DNA of 64,000 nt. Origin: Congeria kusceri. Its lineage: Eukaryota > Mollusca > Bivalvia > Myida > Dreissenidae. A program made the position numbers and the translations under genes. Below are positions 50,621 to 60,952 of this stretch, in pieces. Below the pieces are notes generated by a model, which saw nothing but the letters and a program-made list of their open reading frames with translations, was not told the origin of the DNA and searched no databases. The stretch spans positions 1 to 64,000 of the forward strand of contig JAPFQT010000401.1 in the NCBI GenBank assembly GCA_027627225.1, read 5' to 3'. Position 1 is the stretch's first letter; the number at the start of each line of letters is the position of its first letter.

Positions 50621-52118
50621 AGATCATATAAGTACTGCTGATAAAGCTGGAATGTCATTATACTTGACGTACCATATTTTATCATTTAATTCCTGTAAAC
50701 AAGCAGTCACTGATTCGCGAGCATTTAACACATTGTGTACTTGACAGTTTGGAAGTTTAGTATAGTCATTCCGATGACAATTTATAATACTAGATTTTAT
50801 TGAACTTATTGATCCTTAACCGATTATGAATTGTTTAACATCGGTTCTTTTCGTAAATCTTTGCGTAGTCGGTTTCGGCAGACGTGAATCGATTATACAA
50901 TCATCGGCGGAAACGCACGATTGGATTGTCGTAAATTGCGGGCTTACAGAATGTCGTCTGCACTCATTATCGCGTGAGAAAATTTGTCTATGAAATCTCG
51001 TTAAAAGATCTCAAAGATTTCAGGACCTAAATGAGATTTTGAGACAGGTTTTGTGAATGACACGCCTTCAAATATTTGGTTGGAGTTTTCACATGTTATT
51101 TCGCTAGTACGTGATTTCCACGTGTAGGTTAGAGAAACGGAACTTGGAATAATTACGTAACTGGATTTATATAGTGAAGTACTATTGGAAAATCGCCTTA
51201 ATATTGGATGTATTTTACCACAGGTAAGAATAAGATATTTGATTCATATTTATAAAAAAAAAATTGGTTAACATTGTTTGTAGGTAGAACTACGTATTTA
51301 TTGATATTCAGAAATTGAAATAGCAACTGTGAAAGTTATTATTAATTTATATTGTATTGATTTATTTTAGTTTGGTGTTAACTATTGGCGTATGATTCAG
51401 GTATTAAATTTTCAATTTATTTAAGTAAGCGAAAATAAAAAGCAACAAATTGAAAACGTAATTCGCAAATGCGTTTTGTCGTCTGCCAATGAGTTTTTGA
51501 TGGATTATGCGACCAGTTTGTGTACCGGGCAAATTAAGTCATATACGTCTAGAAAGGTATTTAACGATGATCTTCGACGTAGAAAGAAGACATTTATTTG
51601 CACTTGTATTTTTGTCTTTTGTAGTTGTTAACCCTAGTATTGAAATTAAGATGAAGGGCCAATGAAGGTGTCATTTGAGTGTTGTTGAAATAGAATACAA
51701 ACAAAACAACAACAACATTAATTCACCAATAAAGCTATACAATTCATAGCCTACATAATCTTAACAAAAATCTATAATTATATAACATATTTGTACGTGA
51801 TATATTATTTTGCCGGTTTCATTGGTTGATCCATAAATAGTGTACTTTCTCGAGTCTGTTACAAGTACAACCAGTAATGACGTATATGTTCGAGTCCAAT
51901 ATACAGGTAAAGCTAATAATGATGTTTTTTCGTAATGAATTATACTGTTGATTCTGTTATATAAGTATAACCAGTATAACCAGTCATTATGCTTTCTCGT
52001 AATGAAGTAAACTAGGGTCAGTCATTGAGTTCTCTCTTTAGTACGACGGATGGGTAAAACCAGAAATAAAGTACACTGCCGAGTCTAATACATGGGTAAA
52101 ACTAAAAAATAAGTACTG
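50621..52118. other. Intergenic sequence; weak repeats near the right end
   Basis: No coding exon could be supported in about 1.5 kb. A strong donor-like 'cacaggtaagaat' is at about 51,220. From about 51,845 to 52,115 there are diverged copies of a piece with 'cgagtcta(a/g)tac', 'gggtaaaac' and 'aataaagtac', roughly 70 bp apart. Confidence 0.4.
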
Positions 52119-53080
52119 GCCCCACGACTACGAAGCTTAATCTTAGCCTTAATTGTAAATATTTAACCAATGGAAATCTAAGCTGAACTGTCATAAGCAT
52201 TCTCATTGGCCAATACCTTAAGTTGAGACTAAGTTCAACTGTCACAAGCATTCTCATTCGTCAATATCTTAAGTTGAGACTAAGTTCAACTGTCACAAGC
52301 ATTCCCATTGGTCAATATCTTAAGTTGAGACTAAGTTCAACTGTCGCAAGCATTCCCATTGGTCAATATCTTAAGTTGCGACTAAGTTAAACTGTCAGAA
52401 GCATTCTTATTGGTCAATATTTTAAGTTGCGACTAAGTTCAACTGTCAGAAGAATTCTCATTAGTCAGTATCTTAAGTTGAAACTAAGCTCAAATGTCAT
52501 AAGCATTCTCATTGGTCAATATCTTAAGTTGAGACTAAGTTCAGCTGTCAGAAGAATTCTCATTGGTCATTATCTTAAGTTGAGACTAAGTTCAACTGTC
52601 ACAAGCATTCTCATTGGCCAGTATCTTAAGTTGAGACTATGTTCAACTGTCACAAGCATTCTCATTGGTCAATATCTTAAGTTGAGACTAAGTTCAACTG
52701 TCACAAGCATTCTCATTGGCCAATATCTTAAGTTGAGACTAAGTTCAACTGTCAGAAGCATTCTCATTGGTCATTATCTTAAGTTGAGACTAAGTTCAAC
52801 TGTCACAAGCATTCTCATTGGCCAGTATCTTAAGTTGAGACTAAGTTCAACTGTCACAAGCATTCTCATTGGTCAATATCTTAAGTTGAGACTAAGTTCA
52901 ACTGTCACAAGCATTCTCATTGGCCAATATCTTAAGTTGAGACTAAGTTCAACTGTCACAAGCATTCTCATTGGTCAATATTTTAAGTTGAGACTAAGTT
53001 TAACTGTCACAAGCATTCTCATTGGTCATTATCTTAAGTTGAGACTAAGTTTAAGATGAGAACTTTCATAATCGTGGGGC
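52119..53080. mobile_element. TIR-flanked element filled with a 51 bp tandem array
   Basis: The left end 'gccccacgactacgaagctt' and the inverse of the right end ('gccccacgattatgaaagtt') form terminal inverted repeats. Between them (about 52,150-53,060) lie some 18 units of 51 bp: 'aagttgagactaagttcaac', 'tgtcacaagcattctcatt', 'ggtcaatatctt'. Because 51 is a multiple of 3, a 210-codon + frame (52,427-53,059) stays open as a 17-residue repeat; it has no start context or neighbours to support it. Several units hold the palindrome ATTGGCCAAT. Confidence 0.8.
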
Positions 53081-53330
53081 TTGTTTGGTCCCGCTTGTAC
53101 CTGCAACAAGTGAAATCGTGCTCTAAAATGATCTTCATTTTAATGTTTCTTTTTTATAAGCATGTATTCAATGCGTCCATTTTTTTCTCATTTAAAATTC
53201 TTTGAGTCAATTTACTTAATTCAGCACATGAGTCAGTGTACTTTATCACTTTTTCTGATGGGAAAGTGCACAATATCCTCGCGTGAAACAAAACAGTAAT
53301 TTGTTATAACGGATATCGAAAGCGTTTGGC

Positions 53331-53352
53331 CCCGCCCCCCCCCCCCCCCCCT
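53331..53352 (+). repeat. Poly-C run
   Basis: About 20 consecutive C after 'ggccccg'. A second, shorter C-run lies at about 54,548-54,558. Confidence 0.9.
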
Positions 53353-53634
53353 CATATTGCATTTCTGCCCTAGTAGTAGTTTTGTTCATTTAATACCTGA
53401 TCTTTTCATTGATACTGATCAGTCAAACAATGGATTCCTCTACAGTGCCAAATAATTACTATTCGTAAATTATTGTGTATTTACACAGGGTTTCTTATAG
53501 GCACTTAAAAGCCACAATAAACCAGGGCGGCACGATTGAACAGACATTTTCATGTTTGATAACGTTTGAGTTTACTTTGATAGCAAAGACAGACGTTAGA
53601 TAAAATTGAATAATCGCAAGTAGATTTAATATTA

Positions 53635-53726
53635 CTTGTATGGTAGGAGCGGGTTCTAATGAGCGATGTATTTAGTATGACTTGTATGGTAGGAGCGGGT
53701 TCTAATGAGCGATGTATTTAGTATGC
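53635..53726 (+). repeat. Perfect 46 bp tandem duplication
   Basis: The segment starting 'cttgtatggtaggagcgggt' occurs at 53,635 and 53,681, 46 bases apart and identical for its full length. A very recent local duplication. Confidence 0.9.
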
Positions 53727-53769
53727 CGCTGGGGTAGAACGGTTTCACATCTTTGGTTTATGCAATTAG

Positions 53770-53895
53770 AAATGAGGCATGTCGTGGGAAAAACGGGCTT
53801 AATTCATGTGCGTAAAGTGCCGTCCCGGATCAGAAGGTGCAGTCCGCTCAGGCTGATCCGGGACGGCACTTTCCGCCTACAGTGGATTTATGTTT
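53770..53895. mobile_element. Dispersed hairpin repeat with 20 bp perfect arms
   Basis: 53,814-53,833 and 53,853-53,872 are perfect inverse copies (aaagtgccgtcccggatcag) around a 19-base loop. The flanks 'gggcttaattcatgtgcgt' and 'ttccgcc' match the wider form of a small foldback repeat widespread in bivalve genomes (from memory, not searched). Confidence 0.8.
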
Positions 53896-55038
53896 AGGAG
53901 AGACTCAAATAAATTAATGTGACAACAGTGTGCGATAATTGCGATCATTCTTGTGTTCGTTGATAAACATGTTAGTTCTATAGTTCGCACACGCCTCCAT
54001 TATTTCGTTGATGCGTTCATTCTTTCATTGGTACATGTTTTCATTATTTCATTGTTACAATGCTCGCTTTAGCTTTTACATTCGATAATACTTGTAATGA
54101 GCACCATATGGCTATTAAGGTACGCTACGTAGTACTCAAAAGAAGTTTCATATTTATGGTAATCAATTAATAAATAAAGTTCGGCCTATAAACAACGATA
54201 TGGAGTTCTATGCGTAGGGATTAAACCACAAGGACGTTAGCCCGAGTTGTTTTATAGCCACGCATCAGAACGACAAAGAGTTGTTTATTGGCCGATAAAC
54301 AACGATAATGCGAAAATGATTTCGATCCTAGCATGATTTGACATATATTTTTTCAAATGTAATTGGAACTACTTTTTATTATGCTCCACTCGGATCTGGA
54401 CTTTTTGCGTTGTTTATGGGTAGTTTAACAACGATAATTTTGTTCTTACACATTGAGGGGATTTAGGCAAAAATGCTTGGCTCTAGGGTGGGGAATTAGA
54501 TCCCCAAAAATACAAATTAGATCCCCTGGGATCGCCCGCCGCTTCACCCCCCCCCCGGGGAAACATATTGATAGGTGCATAGACGGTACAAAGGTTCTTA
54601 ACTACATTAAAACACCGATTGCAATTCGTATTATTTATGATTTTAGCCGACGAATTAAATGCATAAAATTATGTGATATTTTATTATAATTCAATGTACT
54701 CAAACGTAACTCCAACACATAAAAAGGCCAGTTTGTGACTCAGAATAATTACGACCTTTTGGTTCTTGCAAGAAAATTAATTTTTCCATCGGGTACCGTA
54801 AATATTTTTCTGGTCTTTTTTGACCAATTTTATAGCCGTTATTGTGTCATATTCAAAATGGCAAAAGGTATCTTCTTCTCCATATCCAGTCCCAAAATTC
54901 CCAATTGATTGTTTGACTTTCAGATGTTTGAAAATAAGAGGTGTTCAGTGTAGAAATAAAAAACTGTTGACGTTGTAATAACTGTTTTACTGATTTGTTT
55001 TTGTTCAAAACATTATATTTTCTGTAGGTTATAATTAT
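53896..55038. other. Intergenic sequence
   Basis: No gene was found. 'ataaacaacgata' occurs at about 54,187 and 54,297, each preceded by 'ggcc', suggesting remains of a small element between 54,180 and 54,440. Confidence 0.4.
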
Positions 55039-55266
55039 TTAACTTTTATTCATCAAACAATTATAATTTTTCCAAGGTTTAGATGAATTGACACTAACAG
55101 TCCCAATTTCATGGGTTGGGTCATATTCTATTCCCACAATGGTGAAAAAAGCCCTGTCTATGTTTCCATACTGTCCATCTTCAACAATTAAGGATAAATC
55201 AACGGAATGCGCCGGGATGTTCCGACTATTTTTGTAACAAATGATTTTCGTGTGTGATAAGCACAC
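55039..55266 (-). pseudogene. Coding fragment, possibly transposon-derived
   Basis: A 75-codon minus frame with protein-like composition (DLSLIVEDGQYGNIDRAFFT and GIEYDPTHEIGTVSVNSSKP) ends at a stop just before 'aataattataacc'; an AATAAA overlaps the last codons. Part of it (55,088-55,155) is about 80% identical in DNA to 60,314-60,362, where the frame is broken. Two related fragments beside repeats suggest a dispersed gene family carried by a mobile element. Family not recognised; an upstream exon was not found. Confidence 0.4.
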
Positions 55267-57044
55267 TTCAAATTAAACGCGATACACTCGAACCAAAAAC
55301 AAACTACATACAAAATGCTCCAACGAGGAAGTAAGGACGTTCAATAAATTACTGTTAAACATCATTAATTTTGTCCGAACGCGTATAATATCCGAAGGCC
55401 ATTAATGGTTCAGTACCTGAATAATCCTGTTGTGAGCGAAATACTGCTAATATTTGGTTTCAGATCTGATCGAAATTTTGCAGTATTTATGTTAATACTA
55501 ATTGTCTGTGTAACTACTGTCAGCCAATGCTATACCTTGCACCAACTTGTTCCTCCCGTTTATATCAAATCGAATTTTCAAAGTACTTTAAAGCTCAAAC
55601 ATTCATGCTCTAATGAACTATACTGGCATTTCAACTTGTTCGATTTTTTGCGGATGCGGATTTGCGCAATGCGGATGCGGATACGGACTCATATATTTAT
55701 CGCAACGGATTAATAATATATACATGCAGAAAGGTCAGTCTCAGGTGTCCAAGCTAATTGTGAGTAAAGAATCTTGATCATTGAGGCCTTTCATCAACAG
55801 CAGTTCTACCAGTCGTACGCTACGATTTACATAAATTACGATCGTAGACAAATCGTAAATATATTGATGACCCTCTCCCCCCCGTCCCAGTTTCACGCTA
55901 GTCTCTTCTCGTTAGGCCATACAAGTTTGATTCTATGTTTAGCGTCCCCATGATTTTTCGAAACCTACCAACTATAGGCGGTAAAAATAAAACAAGAAGT
56001 CCTTACAACACTTTTACAACTTATTCATGGCAGTGGTACAAGATAAAGCAAATGTTTACTTGCAAACTATTATATATCATCTTTATATTGGGAACCTACT
56101 GTAACACAACATTTTTACTGTGTAAATTGACTAGTTGCACACTATGTTTTACAAATATAAGTAAACTCACCTGAAAGTCTTTTTTGTTCTCTTTTTTTAC
56201 ATTCATCAATATACAATTTTCCTGCAAATGCGAGCACCTCGAACTCTGCATTTGTTACTCCGTAACTGGGGGTCAACCACCATTAGATGTTCTTCAATAC
56301 ATTCCCATGATTGTACGCCTTTATAAATACCCTGCGAACATGGCGTTCAGAGATAGGCATCCTCGTGAACGAATCGTTTTCAATTTTTCATAAATAATCA
56401 TTTAAACCATAGTCCATTGTCTTTACAAATGACTGACAAAAATCGAACGATTCCCGGCCTACTTTTTATCACCAAGGGATGTCCGACTATTTACTGGCAT
56501 CTAACCTTTGTATACCCAAACCCGGAATAGAAACTACTACCGGAACATTATGCAATCTACCACAAGATTCTTCAGTCTACCGGACCTGAAACAAACTTAA
56601 GGAGTTGAACAATTGTTTCAATTCCCAGTGTATCAATGTCCTAGTTGATTTTTTCTTTAAGAGGAATTTGAACAATACTTGTAAATTGTCATTATCTCTA
56701 GAGATATGATAATATTTCCGTTCTAATATTTTGATGCATGTTATTTTCTTCATATCATACAAGACAGACGTCCATTGAATGATTTATTCAAATCCTTCGA
56801 CACGTTTCTGCAGCAATAAATCAGATATAATCAATGAGAACATATTGGATGTCAACACCCTGATTTACGGCCAGTTTTTGATCGGCAAATACCATAAACG
56901 TCCTATAAAAAGGTAGTTATGGTCATGAGACACGGGCCGCTTAATTAAATGTCTTCTGATATCATCCCAGAGTGTCCTTAAAGGGACCGTATCTACGAAA
57001 ACTTGAAAATCGATTTAAAGCGCTAGAAAAAATATGAAACTGTA
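55267..57044. other. Intergenic sequence
   Basis: Several frames of 60-100 codons occur but have biased, non-protein-like composition and no splice context. 'atgcggatgcggat' repeats occur at 55,651-55,682. No repeat ends or RNA genes recognised. Confidence 0.4.
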
Positions 57045-57222
57045 TGAACATTCATCATCATCTTCGTCGTCGTCGTCGTACTCATTATCATCATCATAAT
57101 CATCACCATCATCGTCATTATCATCATCATCATCGTCATGATCATCACCAGCATCATCATCAGCAGCATGCTGCAGCATCACCATCACCACCACCATCAT
57201 GATCATCATCATCATCATCAAT
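57045..57222. repeat. Imperfect (ATC)n/(TCG)n microsatellite
   Basis: About 180 bases of 'catcat', 'cgtcgt' and 'atcatc' triplets with interruptions. On the minus strand it gives an Asp-rich run of about 40 residues, which is a by-product of the repeat. Confidence 0.95.
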
Positions 57223-57224
57223 AA

Positions 57225-58320
57225 ACAATTGCTATACTTAATTAAAATTACCTTCAATAAACAATTGCTATACTTAATTAAAATTTAGGTAGCGGCCTTT
57301 CCTTCAGAGTAAAGTCTTTATGATGAACATACAGCAGAACAGAAAATCGCCAAGTTCACACTGTTACAATGTACCTTTAAAACAGTTCAAAAAATAATTG
57401 TACAATCTTCATACTGAATTGTTTCAAGGTACTTTAATTAAGTCACAGTTCACAAAACCACCTTCCGATAAATCGAAAGTTACAGCGTTGTTCAAACACG
57501 TCTGGCGATTTCTGCTGTGTGTATATGTACGGCTTCTGCATACACCGCAGCATTACACAAATGAGTGCCACGGGCGCTCTCTATACCTGCGCGACAACTG
57601 GTTTTACAGCGCTAAACTTCTGTACACTCACTGTACGGCACTTTAAGTTTCCACAAATGTAAACAAAAACAAATACAATTAATCGTATGATTTATTCAAT
57701 TATGAACTTAAATACCACGTGCTCAACTGTTAACGTATTTTACACAAAATGGCACATGGGAAAGTTTGTGAAGTGTTTGTGATTATAGATGAATGAAAAC
57801 TATTCCTTTAAAAATAGGTAGGGAGGAATTTCCTTGTAAGTGGTTAAACCTGGAAATGTGTATCCGTACTGATATCCCTTCTCCGTAAGCGCATTTCAAA
57901 CTATTTTACTAGCATTCATAAAGTAGACGCTGATTAAACATAGAATTGATGTGTACGTTAGCATTAGGTTTTCTGGGTAGAAGCATTACTTTCAAATTGG
58001 TTCTCTAGCAACATATTAAGACTATGAAACATGTTCCTCACTAAAGTAAAGAATACGGTCAAAATGACAGCGAATGCCAGGCATACTGATTTTTGTAAAC
58101 TAGGTAACAATTTTTTAATCATAGTTGCAATTTCCAGCTATTTATTTTTTACTGATTGTTTTTTACATTTTGGTGTGGTCTTGTGCTGTTGGTGTAAGTC
58201 GGAGTACCCGGAGGAAACTCGACTTGTCTGGTATGGTGACAACCAACTAAACTCACATGCATCGAGTGGGGAGCGAACCCGGACAGCCTAGGTGCGAAGC
58301 GAGTGGGACAGCCAACATAC
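57225..58320. repeat. Duplicated segment, copy 2 (no element D)
   Basis: Matches 47,480-47,869 joined to 49,251-49,950. It begins where the ATC microsatellite ends, with a local tandem repeat of 'caataaacaattgctatact' (57,219 and 57,254). The SINE at its right end (58,188-58,318, minus) has lost 17 bases that include the pol III A box, compared with the copy at 49.9 kb, but keeps a fuller Meta-type motif ('ggagtacccggaggaaact'). Confidence 0.8.
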
Positions 58321-58400
58321 AAAAGAAATAAGTGTTATTTTCCGTGATCAGCAATACACGTCAAACCTACAGGCAGCTTTTAAATAGATGTACATACCGG

Positions 58401-58692
58401 GCCCGGCTAGCTCAGTTGGTAGAGCGCTAGACTGTCATTCCGAAGATCGAGGGTTCAAACCCCAGCCCGGCCAAATAATTTGTATGGGGATTGGTCATGA
58501 CATTATTTCTACGGTCATTCTCCCCATACCGCTGATTCAAGTAGTGCAGTTGTCAGTTACTGGCATAAGTATGTGCACTTAGTACTGGTAAACCACTTAG
58601 ATCGGCTAAGCTTGCCCAGGAAAAGGGTGAGTGGGTTAACTAACCGCCGTGATATGACTGAAATACTGTTAAAACGGCGAAAAATAAAAACC
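58401..58692 (+). mobile_element. SINE with tRNA-Asp(GTC)-like head
   Basis: 58,401-58,473 is exactly tRNA length: perfect A box TAGCTCAGTTGG (58,408-58,419), B box GGTTCAAACCC (58,452-58,462), anticodon loop CTGTCAT with anticodon GTC. The acceptor stem has two C-C mismatches (pairs 2-71 and 7-66), and the T and anticodon stems are each missing two pairs, so it is not a functional tRNA. About 170 bases of body and the conserved tail 'gtgatatgactgaaatactg' with 'aacggcg' (58,644-58,680) and an A-rich end follow, a layout typical of invertebrate tRNA SINEs. Confidence 0.75.
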
Positions 58693-58762
58693 TATTTAAT
58701 CATGATCCTATTAATTTGTATGTCATAGTCATATTATAAACGCTTTGTCTACATAATAACAT

Positions 58763-58880
58763 TTCATATCGGTCCGATATCGGCCCGACATTTATTTCAA
58801 TATCGGCCCGACATCGGTGTTTATATCGGCCCGAGGTCGGATGTGCAACACGGCTCGATGTCGGCCCGATATCGGCGATA
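58763..58880. repeat. Cluster of 'atcggcccgat' motifs, left
   Basis: At least five copies of variants of (a/g)tcggcccga(t/c) within about 120 bases, in partly palindromic arrangement ('tcggtccgatatcggcccga'). A similar cluster lies at 63,690-64,000. Such clusters may be subterminal repeats of a mobile element that spans the gene between them. Confidence 0.65.
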
Positions 58881-59367
58881 CCGTTCTTGAGCCAGCGTGG
58901 TGCCGACATACTTTTAACCATTCCTCAGTCCCTGTCTAGCCTCAATTATGTTTAATTGTTGTTGGTAGTGTTAAGGCCCTACCATTAAACCCTTAAATAA
59001 ATGAAAGAAAACGTTCTTCAAACTTTTATTTTAACATTCTTTTCAACCAAACTGGAACAAAGAATTAGTTTATGATACTACTGACTTAAAACTGAAAGTG
59101 TAAAATAATATACTGATTCATTTCAACATTTTTTATTCTAATGGTGTAAAACTAATTAATATATACACTGACTAACAACAAATGTAAAACAAATTATTTA
59201 AACTGTCTATATAATTATACTGGTACAGAAACTGAAAAAATTAACATATTTAAACAAAATGTTAAATGAGAAACAGACTGAGTATTGTATTTTGGTAATG
59301 GAATATTCAGCAAATGTAAATAGAATAGAGAATTATGCAAAAAAAAAACGAACGTATCAAACATGCA
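58881..59367. other. AT-rich sequence between repeats
   Basis: About 490 bases, strongly A/T-rich, without gene or repeat structure. Confidence 0.5.
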
Positions 59368-60310
59368 GTAAGACTAGTCAGCAAAAGAGAACATAGTCAT
59401 ACCATACACAAAAATATAGTAACAAGTAAGACTAGTCAGCAAAAGGAAAACATAGTAGCCATACCATACACAAAAAAATAGTAAACAAGTAAGACTAGTC
59501 AGCAAAATAGAACATAGTAGTCATACCATACACAAAAAAATAGTAAACAAGTAAGACTAGTCAGCAAAAGGAAAACATAGTAGTCATACCATACACAAAA
59601 AAATAGTAAACAAGTAAGACTAGTCAGCAAAAGAGAACATAGTCATACCATACACAAAAATATAGTAACAAGTAAGACTAGTCAGCAAAAGGAAAACATA
59701 GTAGCCATACCATACACAAAAAAATAGTAAACAAGTAAGACTAGTCAGCAAAATAGAACATAGTAGTCATACCATACACAAAAAAATAGTAAACAAGTAA
59801 GACTAGTCAGCAAAAGGAAAACATAGTAGTCATACCATACACAAAAAAATAGTAAACAAGTAAGACTAGTCAGCAAAAGAGAACATAGTCATACCATACA
59901 CAAAAAATAGTAACAAGTAAGACTAGTCAGCAAAAGGAAAACATAGTAGCCATACCATACACAAAAAAATAGTAAACAAGTAAGACTAGTCAGCAAAATA
60001 GAACATAGTAGTCATACCATACACAAAAAAATAGTAAACAAGTAAGACTAGTCAGCAAAAGGAAAACATAGTAGTCATACCATACACAAAAAAATAGTAA
60101 ACAAGTAAGACTAGTCAGCAAAAGAGAACATAGTAGTCATACCATACACAAAAAAATAGTAAACAAGTAAGACTAGTCAGCAAAAGAGAACATAGTAGTC
60201 ATACCATACACAAAAAAATAGTAAACAAGTAAGACTAGTCAGCAAAAGAGAACATAGTAGTCATACCATACACAAAAAAATAGTAAACAAGTAAGACTAG
60301 TCAGCAAAAT
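59368..60310 (+). repeat. 57-63 bp minisatellite with four-monomer higher-order repeat
   Basis: Fifteen units start with 'gtaagactagtcagcaaaa' (59,368, 59,426, 59,489, 59,551, 59,614, ...). Four monomer types of 58, 63, 62 and 63 bp, told apart by 'gagaacatagtcat', 'ggaaaacatagtagcc', 'tagaacatagtagtc' and 'ggaaaacatagtagtc', repeat in that order three times (246 bp period). Three copies of a fifth type and a partial unit follow. Confidence 0.95.
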
Positions 60311-60365
60311 TTCCCGATATCATGGGTGTGGGTCACATTCCCAAAATGCTGAAAAAAAGCCCTAA
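60311..60365 (-). pseudogene. Broken copy of the 55.1 kb coding fragment
   Basis: 'tcatgggtgtgggtcacatt' and 'tgaaaaaaagccct' align with 55,098-55,155 with a 4-base gap that breaks the minus-strand frame. It abuts the minisatellite directly, so the array expanded at this edge. Confidence 0.5.
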
Positions 60366-60952
60366 AGTCAGATCATTCCTTTTAAGATAAGTAATCATTT
60401 TATGCAGTATAAAGCAGGCAGTATTTGTTAATGAATACATTGCAATAGGACAGAGCAATAGATTGCTGAGTGATATATAATGGAATACGTTTGCTGGGAC
60501 TTATTTACATTTATGGTTATAAATACCTTAAACTAACATCTATTAAAATTCTCATTTATTTTCACCATGAAACGATCAATTGAAAATAAACATAATTGAG
60601 TATTGTCACTTATCAAATTCAAAATGAATTGAGGAAATGGGGTTTTATAATTGAGTATTTTCGGAAATAAACCCCTTGTATGTCCCCTGAACTTTCATAC
60701 AAACTACATGAAACTTGTTTTCTTACAAAATGACAAATTAAAATGATTAGAACAAGAATATGTTGAAAAGTAACACATACACAATTAAAGCTATTTAGGT
60801 AATAAAGGCCACAAAAAAACACTGCTTCCATCATTATGCATATTCAAAGAAAAGTTGTGTAAAATCAGTAATTACAAGTACAAAGAGACCTTTACATAAT
60901 AAATGATTCCAGTAGAAGACTTAATTCACAGTTTAAACACACGAGTTATAAT
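60366..60952. other. Likely 3' region of the downstream minus-strand gene
   Basis: No repeat or coding exon. 'tttatt' at about 60,554 gives AATAAA on the minus strand, a possible poly(A) signal for the gene at 60,953-63,010. The distance (about 400 bases) is plausible but unproven. Confidence 0.35.

Noticed and set aside
51210..51235. Strong splice-donor-like 'cacaggtaagaat'
   Set aside because: No open frame or acceptor partner was seen nearby; a non-coding exon cannot be supported from sequence alone.
52427..53059. 210-codon + frame with 17-residue repeats
   Set aside because: Explained by the 51 bp tandem period inside a TIR-bounded element. Kept as a finding for testing but not called as a gene.
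55405..55713. 102-codon + frame
   Set aside because: No splice or start context, low-quality composition and an odd 'cggatgcggat' repeat at its end.
57015..57257. Asp-rich 80-codon minus frame
   Set aside because: Translation of an ATC/TCG microsatellite.
58401..58473. Functional tRNA-Asp gene
   Set aside because: Mismatches in acceptor, anticodon and T stems and a SINE tail directly downstream.
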